Shown here in pieces: positions 24,817 through 36,467 of a stretch of DNA of 64,000 bases. How positions within the stretch are numbered: the first letter of the stretch is position 1; every line of letters starts with the position of its first letter. A model generated the notes under the pieces. The model was not told the origin of the DNA. It made no database searches and saw only the letters and a list, made by a program, of their open reading frames with translations. Source of the DNA: Arthrobacter endolithicus (GTDB taxonomy: Bacteria; Actinomycetota; Actinomycetes; Actinomycetales; Micrococcaceae); contig NZ_JAPNLH010000006.1 of assembly GCF_026627425.1 (NCBI RefSeq), forward strand, positions 62,001 to 126,000, in the 5' to 3' direction. Made by a program: the position numbers and the translations under genes.

Positions 24817-25881
24817 ATGGAATCACTGCCCTTGGCGGTCCTGATCTTGATTTTCGTCGCCGGAGCGGCGGTTATTTGGGTGGCGGGCAGTCAATTGTCG
24901 AAACAGACGGATGTGCTCGATGACCGGCTCCACCTCGGCGCGGCCCTGGGCGGACTGATCCTGCTGGCGATTGCCACCAACCTGCCGGAGCTCGCTATCA
25001 CGGTCAGTGCTGCCGCGTCCAACAACGTCGGCGTAGCTGTCGGCAACATCTTGGGCGGCATCGGCGTCCAGACAGTGGTGCTGGTGATTCTTGATGTCTT
25101 CGGCACCAAGGGCAGCGAACCGCTTAGCTATAAGGCAGCCTCGCTGGCTTTGGTGATCGAGGCGGTGACAGTCGTCGCTGTCCTCGGCGTCGTGATTGCC
25201 GGCAGCCAGATGCCCAACAACCTCATTGCTTTCCGACTGACCCCAGCTGCCGTGCTCATCGCCGGTATCTGGGTTGCCGGCCTGGTCCTGGTCCAGCGGG
25301 CACAAAAATCGCTCGCCTGGCAGCAGCAGGGAGACGCACCGGGCGGCCAGGAGAAACCAAAGGGACACTCCAAGAAAGCAACCAGCCGCCGTAACCAGCA
25401 CATCAGTACGGGAAAATCCGTGCTGATCTTCGCCATCGCGGCGGTGGCTACCTTGGGTGCCGGCGTTGTCCTGGAGCGCAGCGGCGAGGCGATCGCCGTG
25501 CACATCGGCCTGTCCGGGGTTCTCTTTGGAGCCACGTTCCTGGCTTTGGCCACTTCTCTGCCGGAGATTTCAACCGGGCTGACCTCGGTCAAGCAGGGAG
25601 ACTACAAGCTGGCGTTCAGCGACATTTTCGGTGGCAACGCCTTCCTGCCGGTGCTGTTCCTGGTGGCGGTGCTTATTTCCGGAAAACCTGTGCTGCCGCA
25701 GGCCCAGGCCACGGACATTTACCTCACGGCGCTGGCAATCCTGCTGACCCTGGTCTACGTTCTCGGGCTCATTTTCCGGCCCAAAAAGAAAGTGCTGGCG
25801 ATGGGCATGGATTCCCTGGTCGTGCTGGCCCTCTACTTGCTCGGTATCGCCGGGCTCTTCGCGGTCGCCTCCACCACCTGA
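24817..25881 (+). CDS. CaCA-superfamily cation/H+ or cation/Na+ exchanger
   Basis: 354 residues, 10-11 hydrophobic helices in two homologous halves joined by a basic, Gln/Lys-rich cytoplasmic loop (about 165-205). The alpha repeats that form the ion site are visible: GGLILLAIATNLPELAITVS in the first half and GATFLALATSLPEISTGLTS in the second, each with the key acidic residue in N/S-LPE. This places it in the Ca2+/cation antiporter superfamily; the ion is unknown. ATG 24817 fits the GAAAGG at 24802-24807; GTG 24796 is an alternative. Confidence 0.87.
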   Translation: MESLPLAVLILIFVAGAAVIWVAGSQLSKQTDVLDDRLHLGAALGGLILLAIATNLPELAITVSAAASNNVGVAVGNILGGIGVQTVVLVILDVFGTKGSEPLSYKAASLALVIEAVTVVAVLGVVIAGSQMPNNLIAFRLTPAAVLIAGIWVAGLVLVQRAQKSLAWQQQGDAPGGQEKPKGHSKKATSRRNQHISTGKSVLIFAIAAVATLGAGVVLERSGEAIAVHIGLSGVLFGATFLALATSLPEISTGLTSVKQGDYKLAFSDIFGGNAFLPVLFLVAVLISGKPVLPQAQATDIYLTALAILLTLVYVLGLIFRPKKKVLAMGMDSLVVLALYLLGIAGLFAVASTT

Positions 25882-25931
25882 TGTACCAATGCGTGCACGT
25901 CATCTCCGCAGCCCCACTCCTGGCCTGCATC

Positions 25932-26942
25932 TTAGGCCTCGCGTGACCTTGGTGAGCTGTCCTTGGTTTTTTCCGGGTCGCGTTCGGCCAGCGAGCCGAT
26001 CGCGTCCTCGATCCCGGCCAGTACCTCCGCGTCGAGTTTCACGCCGGCGGCCTTCACATTGGACGCGACCTGCTCCGGACGGGAGGCCCCGATGATGGCG
26101 GAGGCAACGTTCTTGTTCTGCAGCACCCACGCGATGGCCAGCTGCGCCATGGTCAGGCCAGCCTGGTCGGCAATGGGCTGGAGCTTGTGCACTCCGGTGA
26201 GGACGTCGTCGGACATCCAGCGCTTGATCATGTCCGCACCGCCCTTCTTGTCCGTGGCGCGGCTGCCTTCCGGCGCGGGCTGCCCGGGCTGGTACTTGCC
26301 CGACAGGACGCCCTGGGCGATGGGGGACCAGACGATCTGGGACAGGCCCAGTTCCGCCGAGGCCGGGACAACCTTCTCCTCGATAACACGCCAGAGCATG
26401 GAGTACTGAGGCTGGTTGGAGATCAGCTGCACACCCAGATCCTCGGCCAGCGCATGGCCGGCGCGAATCTGCTCCTCGGTCCATTCGCTGACGCCGATGT
26501 AGAGCGCCTTTCCTGCGCGGACCACGTCCGCATAGGCCTGCATGGTCTCCTCCAAGGGGGTTTCGACGTCGTAGCGGTGCGCCTGGTAGAGGTCAACATA
26601 GTCCGTCTGCAGCCGACGGAGCGAGCCATCGATTGATTCCAGAATGTGCTTACGGGACAGGCCGACGTCATTGTGCCCCTTGGGGCCGGTGGGACCAAAA
26701 ACTTTCGTGAAGATTTCCAGGGACTGGCGGCGTTCGCCCTTCAGTGCTTCACCGAGAACCGTTTCCGCGGCCGTGTTGGCGTAGACGTCCGCCGTGTCGA
26801 AGGTGCTGATGCCGGCATCCAACGCAGCGCGGACGCATTGGCCGGCGACATCGTTTTCGACTTGCGAGCCGTGCGTGAGCCAGTTGCCGTAGGTGATTTC
26901 GGAGATCTTGAGACCGCTGTTGCCGAGGTACCTGAATTCCAT
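25932..26942 (-). CDS. Aldo/keto reductase
   Basis: 336 residues of the AKR TIM barrel, closest in style to potassium-channel-beta-subunit/YghZ-like members ([19 protein letters not shown]). The catalytic tetrad is complete: Asp49, Tyr54, Lys80, His122. [11 protein letters not shown] and the C-terminal NADP-binding segment [14 protein letters not shown] are present. It reduces aldehydes or ketones with NADPH; the substrate is unknown. The last 15 residues are charged ([15 protein letters not shown]). It is alone on its strand, divergent from dxr. Confidence 0.92.
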   Translation of the reverse strand: MEFRYLGNSGLKISEITYGNWLTHGSQVENDVAGQCVRAALDAGISTFDTADVYANTAAETVLGEALKGERRQSLEIFTKVFGPTGPKGHNDVGLSRKHILESIDGSLRRLQTDYVDLYQAHRYDVETPLEETMQAYADVVRAGKALYIGVSEWTEEQIRAGHALAEDLGVQLISNQPQYSMLWRVIEEKVVPASAELGLSQIVWSPIAQGVLSGKYQPGQPAPEGSRATDKKGGADMIKRWMSDDVLTGVHKLQPIADQAGLTMAQLAIAWVLQNKNVASAIIGASRPEQVASNVKAAGVKLDAEVLAGIEDAIGSLAERDPEKTKDSSPRSREA

Positions 26943-27153
26943 GGGTCATTCCTGCTTCCGCCGATGTCTGGTGCTGAAGGACCTTGTTCGCCCCTCCGCC
27001 TGCGGGGCAGACGGCGACGGCGAGCGGTCAGTCCCAGCCTATGCCGCCGTCGTCCGTCCTGTCGCCGTCGTCTTTCCTGGCACTGATCGGCGGACCAGCA
27101 GCCGGCGGCCCAACTTCTCCCGCGGGCGGCCAGCCCGGACCGGTTTCTGCTGG

Positions 27154-27165
27154 GATACTGGAAGC
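27154..27165 (+). promoter_or_regulatory. -10 element placing dxr as a leaderless start
   Basis: GATACT (27154-27159), preceded by TGG as a possible extended -10, lies 6 nt before the dxr ATG. No good -35 is seen. Confidence 0.4.
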
Positions 27166-28410
27166 ATGCAGACATACCGGGAACACGATGGGCAGAACGG
27201 ACCGCGGCAGATCATTCTACTGGGCTCGACGGGCTCCATCGGCACGCAGGCACTGGACGTCATCGACCGCGCCCGGCTCGACGATGGCAGCCCGCGGTTT
27301 GAGGTTCTGGCGCTCAGCGCCGGCGGGGCTAATCTGCAGCTGCTGGCCAGGCAGGCAGTGCTCACCGGTGCGGCGGCGGTCGGCGCGGCGGTCGGTGATG
27401 CCTCCGTACTGCAGGAGATGATCGACGACGCCGCCGCCGCTGCGGGGGTGCGCGGCTACCGCCCGGAGATCGTCACCGGACCCGACGCCGCCACCGCCAT
27501 CGCCGGCTGGCCGGCACCCGGGCCGGGCCCCGTCGTCGTGCTTAACGGCATTACCGGGTCCATCGGTCTCGCCCCGACGTTGGCCGCGCTGAGATCCGGC
27601 GCCCTGCTGGCCCTTGCGAACAAGGAATCCCTGATCGTTGGCGGCCAGCTGGTCAGGGACGCAGCCGCACCCGGGCAGCTGGTGCCGGTTGATTCGGAGC
27701 ACTCCGCGCTGGCGCAGTGTTTGCGCTCCGGCAGCGCCGCGGAAGTCGACCGGCTGATTCTCACTGCCTCCGGTGGGCCGTTCCGGGCGATGAGCCGCGA
27801 ACAGCTGACCGATGTTACTCCCGCGCAGGCTCTGCAGCATCCCACGTGGTCGATGGGTCCGATGGTGACCACGAACTCGGCTACGTTGGTGAACAAGGGT
27901 CTCGAATTGATTGAAGCCCACCTGCTGTTCGATGTCCCGCTGAACCGGATCGACGTCGTCGTGCATCCGCAGTCGGTGGTGCATTCCATGGTGCAGTTCA
28001 CGGACGGCTCCACCCTTGCGCAGTGCTCCCCTCCGGATATGCGCCTGGCCATCGCGCTGGGGCTGGCATGGCCGGATCGGGTGGCCGGTGCCGTACCCGC
28101 GTGCGACTGGACCAAGGTGGCCAGCTGGACCTTTGAACCGCTGGATTCCACGGCTTTCCCCGCCGTTGAGCTGGCCCGGACGTCGGCGCAGCAGGGGAGT
28201 ACCTTTCCCGCCGTCTACAACGCCGCGAACGAGCAGACCGTGCATGCGTTTCACCAGGGAAAAATCCGTTTCCTGGACATCGTTGAGACCATTGAGCGGG
28301 TTCTCGGCGAGCACTCAGCGAATCCACAGCTCACCCTCGATTCCGTACTGGATGCTGAGAAGTGGGCACGGGCCCGCACCACCGAGCGTTTAGCTCTGAT
28401 CAGCCGCTAA
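27166..28410 (+). CDS. dxr: 1-deoxy-D-xylulose 5-phosphate reductoisomerase
   Basis: 414 residues. NADPH-binding [18 protein letters not shown], then [12 protein letters not shown], the metal/substrate motif [13 protein letters not shown], and LTASGGPFR. It makes 2-C-methyl-D-erythritol 4-phosphate in the MEP isoprenoid pathway. ATG 27166 gives the normal N-terminus with about 14 extra residues. The next gene rseP starts 19 bp after the stop; ispG, a later enzyme of the same pathway, lies 3 kb downstream, the usual actinobacterial order with an insertion. Confidence 0.97.
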   Translation: MQTYREHDGQNGPRQIILLGSTGSIGTQALDVIDRARLDDGSPRFEVLALSAGGANLQLLARQAVLTGAAAVGAAVGDASVLQEMIDDAAAAAGVRGYRPEIVTGPDAATAIAGWPAPGPGPVVVLNGITGSIGLAPTLAALRSGALLALANKESLIVGGQLVRDAAAPGQLVPVDSEHSALAQCLRSGSAAEVDRLILTASGGPFRAMSREQLTDVTPAQALQHPTWSMGPMVTTNSATLVNKGLELIEAHLLFDVPLNRIDVVVHPQSVVHSMVQFTDGSTLAQCSPPDMRLAIALGLAWPDRVAGAVPACDWTKVASWTFEPLDSTAFPAVELARTSAQQGSTFPAVYNAANEQTVHAFHQGKIRFLDIVETIERVLGEHSANPQLTLDSVLDAEKWARARTTERLALISR

Positions 28411-28429
28411 GCGAGACGGAAAGATTACT

Positions 28430-29758
28430 GTGACAGTTGTGCTATTTATCCTGGGCGTCGTTTTCGTCGCCGTGGGCGTTGCCGTGTCCATTGCCCTGCA
28501 CGAAGTGGGGCATCTGGTGCCCGCGAAGCTCTTCAGAGTGCGCGTGACGAAGTACATGATCGGCTTCGGCCCGACGCTGTGGTCCAGGAAGAAGGGCGAA
28601 ACCGAGTACGGCTTCAAGGCCATTCCGGCCGGCGGTTATGTGGCCATGATCGGGATGTATCCGCCGAACGCCGCGGACGGGAGCGTCCGGCCCTCCAGCA
28701 CGGGAATGTTTCAGACGCTCGCCACCGAGGCCCGCAGCCTTGCCCACGAGGATGTAGGCCCGGGGGACGAACACCGTTTGTTCTACAGGCTGCCGGTCTG
28801 GAAAAAGATCATCATTATGCTCGGCGGCCCCTTCATGAATCTGCTCATTGGCGTGGTGCTCACGGGAGTGCTGCTGATGGGCTTCGGCACGCCGCAGGCG
28901 ACGACGACGCTGGCCGAGGTGAACGCCTGCCAGGTTGCCTACGGCCAGAGTGCACCGGCGGATCAGAGCACGTGCAATAAGACTCCGGCCGCCGCTGCCG
29001 GGCTCAAGCCCGGTGACGTGATCACGGTTTTCGATGGCAAGGCCGTGACCGGGTGGGCCGATATGACCGCGTGGATCCGTGCTTCGGCCGGGCGGCAGGT
29101 CCCGGTGACCGTCCGGCGCGCCGGCCAGGATGTCACCATGACCATCACTCCGGTTTTAACGGCGCGACCCGTTACCGACGCCAGCGGCGCCGTCGTCCTT
29201 GACAGTAAGGGCCAGCCTGCCACCCAGGAAGTTGGCTTCATCGGAGTGGGGCCAACATCGGCCATGGTGGCTCAGCCCGCTAGCGCGGTACTTCCCGCGG
29301 TGGGCGAGAGCTTGGTGAAGATTTCCGGCGTCGTGGTGAACCTGCCGCAGCGGCTGGTGGGCGTGGCCAAGGCCGCCTTCAGCAGTGAGCCCCGCGATCC
29401 CAACGGCCCCATTTCCATGGTTGGCGTCGGCAGGGTTGCCGGTGAGGTCGCGGCGATGGAACAGGTGCCGCTGAGCGCCCGGATTGCCACCCTGGTCGGT
29501 CTACTGGCCGGCGTTAACCTGGCGTTGTGTATCTTCAATCTGATTCCGCTGCTGCCACTTGACGGCGGGCATGTTGCGGGCGCGCTGTATGAAGGTGCCA
29601 GGCGACGGGCGGCCAAGCTCCTGGGCCGCAAAGATCCCGGCGCCTTCGACATTGCCAAGCTGTTGCCCCTGACTTATGTGGTGGCATCCCTGCTACTGGT
29701 GATGGGTGCACTGCTGATGTATGCGGACATCGTCAAGCCGATCAACATCTTCGGGTGA
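28430..29758 (+). CDS. rseP: RIP metalloprotease (site-2 protease, M50 family)
   Basis: 442 residues, larger than the E. coli homologue only by loops. The first helix carries the zinc motif HEVGH (24-28) and the last helices carry LPLDGGHV, supplying the third zinc ligand. A PDZ domain (about 180-280, with AGLKPGDVITVFDGKAV) sits between helices. It cuts transmembrane anti-sigma factors or signal peptides inside the membrane (Rip1 in mycobacteria). GTG 28430 is behind GGAAAGATTA. Position after dxr is standard. Confidence 0.95.
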   Translation: MTVVLFILGVVFVAVGVAVSIALHEVGHLVPAKLFRVRVTKYMIGFGPTLWSRKKGETEYGFKAIPAGGYVAMIGMYPPNAADGSVRPSSTGMFQTLATEARSLAHEDVGPGDEHRLFYRLPVWKKIIIMLGGPFMNLLIGVVLTGVLLMGFGTPQATTTLAEVNACQVAYGQSAPADQSTCNKTPAAAAGLKPGDVITVFDGKAVTGWADMTAWIRASAGRQVPVTVRRAGQDVTMTITPVLTARPVTDASGAVVLDSKGQPATQEVGFIGVGPTSAMVAQPASAVLPAVGESLVKISGVVVNLPQRLVGVAKAAFSSEPRDPNGPISMVGVGRVAGEVAAMEQVPLSARIATLVGLLAGVNLALCIFNLIPLLPLDGGHVAGALYEGARRRAAKLLGRKDPGAFDIAKLLPLTYVVASLLLVMGALLMYADIVKPINIFG

Positions 29759-29925
29759 TGCTCCCTGCCGGAGCCGGGCGTTGCGCGGCGAGGCTGCGCC
29801 AGCTGCAGGTTGATATTGCTCAATCAACCACAAGAGGTTGCCTTATCCGGGCGGTTTTAAGTTGTGCCAAGGTCTGGGGCGCACTCATTTACCTCCCAAA
29901 GCAACCCGATAGACATCACCGTAAA

Positions 29926-29964
29926 TTGGTTGTTTTGGAATGATCAACGTAATATAGTTGTTTT
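29926..29964 (+). promoter_or_regulatory. Promoter with direct repeats before the SatD-like gene
   Basis: TTGGTT (29926-29931), an 18-bp spacer and TAATAT (29950-29955) lie just before ATG 29965, predicting a leaderless mRNA. Two copies of (G/A)GTTGTTTT (29928-29936, 29956-29964) lie 28 bp apart. The stretch is AT-rich compared with its surroundings. Confidence 0.55.
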
Positions 29965-30642
29965 ATGTTTGTCCTCACTATGGATCAGCGGGCCAGCCGG
30001 CTGGGACGTGATCTGGTCCCGGACTTTTTGTCGACCCTGCGAGACGTCAGCACGACGCTGACCTTTGAGCGGTCGGTAGGCGATGAGGTACAGGGCGTCG
30101 TGGCGGACGCAGGGACCGCCGTCGAAGTGGCCATGCGGGCGCTGCGTTCCGGGCATTGGTACGTGGGTGTAGGACTGGGGTCCGTGGATCTGCCGTTACC
30201 GGCCAGCTCGCGGGAGGGCAGCGGATCGGCCTTTGTCGCGGCCCGGTCGGCCGTGGAAGCGGCCAAAAAGTCGGGAGAGAGAGTCCCGCTCGCCGTCAGA
30301 TACGGCTCACCCTCGGCCAGCTCCGGAAAACGCGAACCGGGCTGCGGCCTGCTGGAACCGGCACACTTGGCGGCGGGCGCCGAAGCCGTCCTGGTGTTGA
30401 TCGGCCGCCTCGTCCGGGCCCGGACCGACGCCGAATGGCGTGTGCTAGACCTGCTCACGCCCGGTGAGCGGGGAGGGCAGGCGGCCGTCGCGCAGCGGCT
30501 GGGGATCAGTCCACAGGCGGTCAGCAAGGCGGTGCTGCGCTCCGGCTGGAAGGAAGAGCAAAAGGGGAGGGTAGCGGCTGCGGCCCTGTTGGGCCTCGCC
30601 GGCACAGGGCCCGTACCCCGCGAATCCCCGGGCGGGCAGTAG
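29965..30642 (+). CDS. SatD-like protein with C-terminal helix-turn-helix
   Basis: 225 residues. The N-terminal half opens MFVLTMDQRASRLG and has FERSVGDEVQGVV, the GDE-x-Q motif typical of SatD-family proteins. The C-terminal half has a sigma/MarR-like HTH (ERGGQAAVAQRLGISPQAVSKAVLRS, about 168-194). It is probably a cytoplasmic DNA-binding or nucleotide-sensing protein. No ribosome site precedes the ATG; a promoter -10 lies 9 nt upstream. The next gene is a small membrane protein, as in the satD-satE arrangement of streptococci. The family assignment rests on two motifs only. Confidence 0.65.
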   Translation: MFVLTMDQRASRLGRDLVPDFLSTLRDVSTTLTFERSVGDEVQGVVADAGTAVEVAMRALRSGHWYVGVGLGSVDLPLPASSREGSGSAFVAARSAVEAAKKSGERVPLAVRYGSPSASSGKREPGCGLLEPAHLAAGAEAVLVLIGRLVRARTDAEWRVLDLLTPGERGGQAAVAQRLGISPQAVSKAVLRSGWKEEQKGRVAAAALLGLAGTGPVPRESPGGQ

Positions 30643-30675
30643 GACCGAAGCCACTGTCGGATACCACCGTTAGGC

Positions 30676-30707
30676 TGTGCGGAACGGGCCGTGTGCGGAA
30701 CGGGCCG
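30676..30707 (+). repeat. 16-bp perfect tandem duplication
   Basis: TGTGCGGAACGGGCCG occurs twice head to tail (30676-30691 and 30692-30707), between the SatD-like gene and the membrane protein gene. Confidence 0.95.
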
Positions 30708-30744
30708 GAAACGGGGTAGCCGTGAAGCGGACGAAAGGGAAGTG

Positions 30745-31170
30745 ATGCAGGGACTGTGGACTGTGTTGACCGTCCTCGTGGCGGCAGGCGCGGGCTGGCC
30801 TTTCACCACGGCGATGCTACGACTGGCCCGGGCGGTGGAGGTCCTGGACGCGGAGGGACCACCGGCCCCGGCCGGGTCGACCACCGGCACGGCTGTTCCA
30901 CCCGTGGCTACACCGGAGCGTCCGCCCCCTGGTGTTTTGCGCGGAGGACTGGTTATCGGCTTCCTGGAGCGGACCGCCGTCGTCGTCGCCGTCCTCGCGG
31001 ACCAGCCGGTGGCCATCGCCTACGTCGTGGCAATCAAGGGACTGGGCAGATATCCGGAACTACGACAAAGTCCGGCCGCCAGTGAGAGGTTCATCATCGG
31101 CACCCTTAGTTCCATGCTGTGGGCCGCGGCTGTCGCGGTGCTGGTCAAGTGGCTCCTGCTGAGTCCCTGA
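30745..31170 (+). CDS. Small membrane protein paired with the SatD-like gene
   Basis: 141 residues with an N-terminal helix (about 2-20), a Pro/Ala-rich loop, and two or three C-terminal helices. LERTAVVVAVLADQPVAIAYVVA, then KGLGRYPELR and ERFIIGTLSSMLWA look like conserved membrane-interface motifs. I cannot name the family. ATG 30745 follows GAAAGGGA; GTG 30742 is equally possible. It lies 102 bp after the SatD-like gene on the same strand and probably works with it. Confidence 0.7.
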   Translation: MQGLWTVLTVLVAAGAGWPFTTAMLRLARAVEVLDAEGPPAPAGSTTGTAVPPVATPERPPPGVLRGGLVIGFLERTAVVVAVLADQPVAIAYVVAIKGLGRYPELRQSPAASERFIIGTLSSMLWAAAVAVLVKWLLLSP

Positions 31171-31214
31171 GCCCGTTGGGGCCTGCGATGACGATGCTCC
31201 AAGGCACCTCCCGC

Positions 31215-31226
31215 TAGGCTAGCTGC
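31215..31226 (+). promoter_or_regulatory. -10 element of a leaderless YciI gene
   Basis: TAGGCT (31215-31220) ends 6 nt before ATG 31227 and no Shine-Dalgarno is present. Confidence 0.5.
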
Positions 31227-31520
31227 ATGAATATTTATGCAGTGGAATATGTCTACAGTCCGGAGACCGCGGATATCCGCGATGAGCACCGTCCCGCGCA
31301 CCGTGCCTGGCTGGCTTCTCTCGTCGACGACGGACGAATCCTGGCCTCGGGTCCCTTTGGCGACGGAACCGGCGCGTTGTTGATCGTCAAAACCGAGGAT
31401 AAAAACGCCCTGAACCGCCTATTGACGGAGGATCCTTTCAACATCGCCGGCTGCATTACCGGGTTGAAGTCCACCTCCTGGAGCCCCATTCTCGGACAGC
31501 TGAGCAGCCACGTGCAGTGA
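31227..31520 (+). CDS. YciI-family protein
   Basis: 97 residues of the ferredoxin-like YciI/DGPF fold: MNIYAVEYVY, then RPAHRAWLASLVDDGRILASGPF with the conserved His and Gly-Pro, and AGCITGLKSTSWSPILG. YciI proteins are small cytoplasmic proteins, some with dehalogenase- or hydrolase-like activity; no specific reaction can be given here. It has its own probable leaderless promoter and lies between the SatD-like pair and ispG. Confidence 0.85.
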   Translation: MNIYAVEYVYSPETADIRDEHRPAHRAWLASLVDDGRILASGPFGDGTGALLIVKTEDKNALNRLLTEDPFNIAGCITGLKSTSWSPILGQLSSHVQ

Positions 31521-31554
31521 CCAGGAACCAGGGCTGTGAACAGTTCAGAAGGCC

Positions 31555-31560
31555 TATAAT
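31555..31560 (+). promoter_or_regulatory. Consensus -10 TATAAT before ispG
   Basis: TATAAT lies 88 bp before the ispG start. The -35 is weak (CTGTGAA region at 31534-31540). It suggests ispG has its own promoter apart from dxr-rseP. Confidence 0.55.
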
Positions 31561-31647
31561 TGAAGTTGACCGAGGTTGCGTCACGTCTGCGCGGCCACGG
31601 CAAGCCCGCGAGACAACAGGTTCACGCAGAACCACAAGGAGCACATT

Positions 31648-32814
31648 TTGACCTCGGTCAGTCTTGGAATGCCGGAAGCACCTCCTCCCGTACTCGCCCC
31701 GCGACGCAAAACACGGCAAATAAAGGTTGGCTCAGTCGGCGTCGGTTCGGATTCGCCGATCAGCGTCCAGTCCATGACGACAACGCCGACCACGGACATA
31801 AACGCCACGCTTCAGCAGATCGCCGAGCTCACGGCCTCGGGCTGCGACATTGTCCGGGTGGCGTGTCCGTCCGCAGACGACGCCGAAGCGTTGCCGATCA
31901 TTGCACGGAAATCCCAAATTCCGGTTATCGCAGATATCCACTTCCAGCCGAAGTACGTTTTTGCGGCAATTGACGCCGGTTGTGCGGCAGTCCGGGTGAA
32001 TCCGGGAAACATCCGCAAATTTGATGATCAGATTAAGGAGATCGCGCAGGCCGCCAAGGACCATGGCACATCCATCCGGATCGGCGTCAACGCCGGCTCA
32101 CTGGACCCGCGCCTGATGGAAAAATACGGTAAGGCCACGCCGGAGGCACTGGTGGAGTCGGCGGTGTGGGAGGCATCCCTGTTCGAGGAACATGATTTCC
32201 ACGACTTCAAGATCTCCGTCAAGCACAATGATCCGGTAGTCATGGTGCGGGCCTATGAGCTGCTGGCCGAGCGCGGTGATTGGCCGCTGCACCTGGGCGT
32301 GACGGAGGCCGGGCCCGCTTTTCAGGGCACCATCAAATCCGCCACCGCCTTCGGGGCGCTGCTGTCCAAGGGCATTGGCGATACGATCCGGGTATCCCTC
32401 TCCGCGCCGCCGGTGGAGGAGATTAAGGTGGGCAATCAGATTCTGCAGTCCCTGAATCTGCGGCCCCGCAAACTGGAAATCGTTTCCTGCCCGTCCTGTG
32501 GCCGGGCCCAGGTCGATGTGTACACCTTGGCCGAGCAGGTGACCGCCGGGCTGGAAGGCATGGAAATCCCGTTGCGCGTGGCGGTGATGGGCTGTGTGGT
32601 CAATGGCCCCGGCGAGGCCCGTGAGGCTGACCTTGGTGTTGCTTCCGGAAACGGCAAGGGCCAGATTTTTGTGAAGGGAAAGGTCATCAAGACTGTTCCC
32701 GAGGACCAGATTGTTGAGACACTCATTGAAGAGGCCATGAAAATCGCGGAGCAGATGGAGGACGCCAGTGGCGACGATTCGCTCAAGGGTGGCCCCGTGG
32801 TTAGCGTCTCGTAG
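31648..32814 (+). CDS. ispG: 4-hydroxy-3-methylbut-2-en-1-yl diphosphate synthase
   Basis: 388 residues of the Fe-S enzyme that converts MEcPP to HMBPP in the MEP pathway. The TIM-barrel part has [17 protein letters not shown] and DIVRVACPS; the C-terminal part holds the [4Fe-4S] ligands in SCPSCGRA and [11 protein letters not shown]. The start is TTG 31648: AAGGAG lies 6 nt upstream and family similarity begins nearby. The gene's last 47 bp overlap the next reading frame. Confidence 0.95.
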   Translation: MTSVSLGMPEAPPPVLAPRRKTRQIKVGSVGVGSDSPISVQSMTTTPTTDINATLQQIAELTASGCDIVRVACPSADDAEALPIIARKSQIPVIADIHFQPKYVFAAIDAGCAAVRVNPGNIRKFDDQIKEIAQAAKDHGTSIRIGVNAGSLDPRLMEKYGKATPEALVESAVWEASLFEEHDFHDFKISVKHNDPVVMVRAYELLAERGDWPLHLGVTEAGPAFQGTIKSATAFGALLSKGIGDTIRVSLSAPPVEEIKVGNQILQSLNLRPRKLEIVSCPSCGRAQVDVYTLAEQVTAGLEGMEIPLRVAVMGCVVNGPGEAREADLGVASGNGKGQIFVKGKVIKTVPEDQIVETLIEEAMKIAEQMEDASGDDSLKGGPVVSVS

Positions 32815-33661
32815 TGCCCCCAGCGCCGGCCCGGTGCGGCCCCTGGGTCCCCAGGATACGGCGGCCCTGGCCCAGCTGGCCGGTCGCGACCCGGTAGCCA
32901 ATGTCTTTGTGGCGTCCCAGCTGGCGGCAGGAGGAACTGCTGTCCCGCCGTCTTCGGGCACGGTGATGCTGGGGTATTTTGAGGACGACGGCGCACTGGC
33001 GGCCGCCTGCTGGGTCGGCGCGAATGTTATCCCCGTCCAGGCGACTGCTCTGCACGCCCAGACTTTCGGGCGCTGGCTCGCAACCTCCGCGCGCAAGCCG
33101 GCGTCAATCTTCGGACCTGCCGAAGCCGTCCTGACCATTTTCGCTGAGTTGGAGGCCGCCGGCGTCAAGCCGGTTGACGTCAGAGCCAACCAGCCGCTCC
33201 TCGTGATGGCCTCGGACCCGATTCTGCCCGGTCATCCGGGACTGGTCCGCACCAGAGGGGAATATTTTGACGCCATTCTTCCGGCGGCCGCGGCGATGTT
33301 TGAAGAAGAAGTGGGCTATTCGCCATTCGTCGGTGGCGAAGAGCACTACCGTCGACGCGTTGCAGGGCTGATCGATCAGGGCCACTCCCTAAGCCATGTA
33401 AACGACGCCGGAGAGGTTGTTTTTAAAGCAGACCTGGGGGCCATTTCCGCCGAAGCCAGCCAGATCCAGGGCGTGTGGCTCAACCCCGACTACCGGGGAC
33501 ATGGCCTCAGCGCCGGCTATATGGCCGCCGTCGTCCGCCTTGCACTGCGGCACGCGCCGCTGACCAGCCTTTATGTCAACGACTACAATCTACGGGCCCG
33601 TGCCACCTACCAGCGCGTGGGTTTCCGGCAGGTGGGGACGTTCGCCACGGTCTTGTATTAG
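32768..33661 (+). CDS. GNAT acetyltransferase with DUF4081-like N-terminal domain
   Basis: 297 residues. The N-terminal half (about 25-160) resembles DUF4081 ([13 protein letters not shown], then [14 protein letters not shown]). The C-terminal half is a GNAT fold with [23 protein letters not shown] (acetyl-CoA pyrophosphate loop R-G-H-G-L-S) and [20 protein letters not shown]. The acceptor is unknown. GTG 32768 follows GGAGGA by 5 nt inside the end of ispG, so the two genes overlap by 47 bp and are translated together. This gene follows ispG in many Micrococcaceae. Confidence 0.87.
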   Translation: MATIRSRVAPWLASRSAPSAGPVRPLGPQDTAALAQLAGRDPVANVFVASQLAAGGTAVPPSSGTVMLGYFEDDGALAAACWVGANVIPVQATALHAQTFGRWLATSARKPASIFGPAEAVLTIFAELEAAGVKPVDVRANQPLLVMASDPILPGHPGLVRTRGEYFDAILPAAAAMFEEEVGYSPFVGGEEHYRRRVAGLIDQGHSLSHVNDAGEVVFKADLGAISAEASQIQGVWLNPDYRGHGLSAGYMAAVVRLALRHAPLTSLYVNDYNLRARATYQRVGFRQVGTFATVLY

Positions 33662-33794
33662 ATTTTCCAGTTTGTTCTCCGCAGCACACGGGCGTGGGGA
33701 ATTTCTTGCGCAGAACGCGTCCTGCAGGAACTTCAGCGGCCACGCTGGCCGCTGACCACGCACTGGCTCCCGGTCCAGGCCTGCCGTATCCTTT

Positions 33795-35892
<2,098 letters not shown>

Positions 35893-35894
35893 CC

Positions 35895-36467
35895 ATGTCG
35901 CTGCCGCATGCAATCCTTACTTCCCTGCTGGAAAAGCCCGGCTCCGGGGCGGAGTTGGCGCAAAGGTTCGATAAGTCGATCGGCTATTTCTGGCAGGCCA
36001 CCCATCAGCAGATCTACCGCGAGCTGGCCCGGCTGGAGGAACGCGGTCTCATCCGGTCCGCGGCCCGGGAAGCGACCCGCGGGCGAAAGCGCGACTTCGC
36101 CGTCATCCCCGCCGGATTGGCGGAGCTGGAGCGTTGGACCAGCCTGGCGCAGGATCCGCAGCCCGTCCGGGACGCTCTCCTGGTACGGCTCCGGGCGGCG
36201 GCGGTCATCCAGGCGGGCACCGTGCAGGCGGACACGGCGCGGGCGGGCATCCTTCGCGCGGAACTGGCCCGGCACCGTGAGCTGCATCAGCGCCAGCTCT
36301 CCTTTTACCAGGCGGTAGAGGCCCATGACTTTGCGGCCGGTTCCGAGGCGCGGGCACCAGGCACGCCGGATCACCGGCTGCAGCACGCGGTGCTGCGGGC
36401 CGGGATCATGTTTGAACGGGCCTGGGTCAGCTGGGCCGAGGAGACGCTCAGGACGCTGGAACCCTGA
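35895..36467 (+). CDS. PadR-family transcriptional regulator
   Basis: 190 residues. The winged HTH (1-85) reads MSLPHAILTSLLEKPGSG then SIGYFWQATHQQIYRELARLEERGLI and a basic wing; the C-terminal half is the PadR vir_C-like helical region with ARHRELHQRQLSFYQAVE. PadR proteins repress genes until a phenolic or other small ligand binds. It is the second gene of an operon with the ene-reductase, and a matching palindrome stands at the operon's start, so autogenous control is likely. Confidence 0.88.
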   Translation: MSLPHAILTSLLEKPGSGAELAQRFDKSIGYFWQATHQQIYRELARLEERGLIRSAAREATRGRKRDFAVIPAGLAELERWTSLAQDPQPVRDALLVRLRAAAVIQAGTVQADTARAGILRAELARHRELHQRQLSFYQAVEAHDFAAGSEARAPGTPDHRLQHAVLRAGIMFERAWVSWAEETLRTLEP

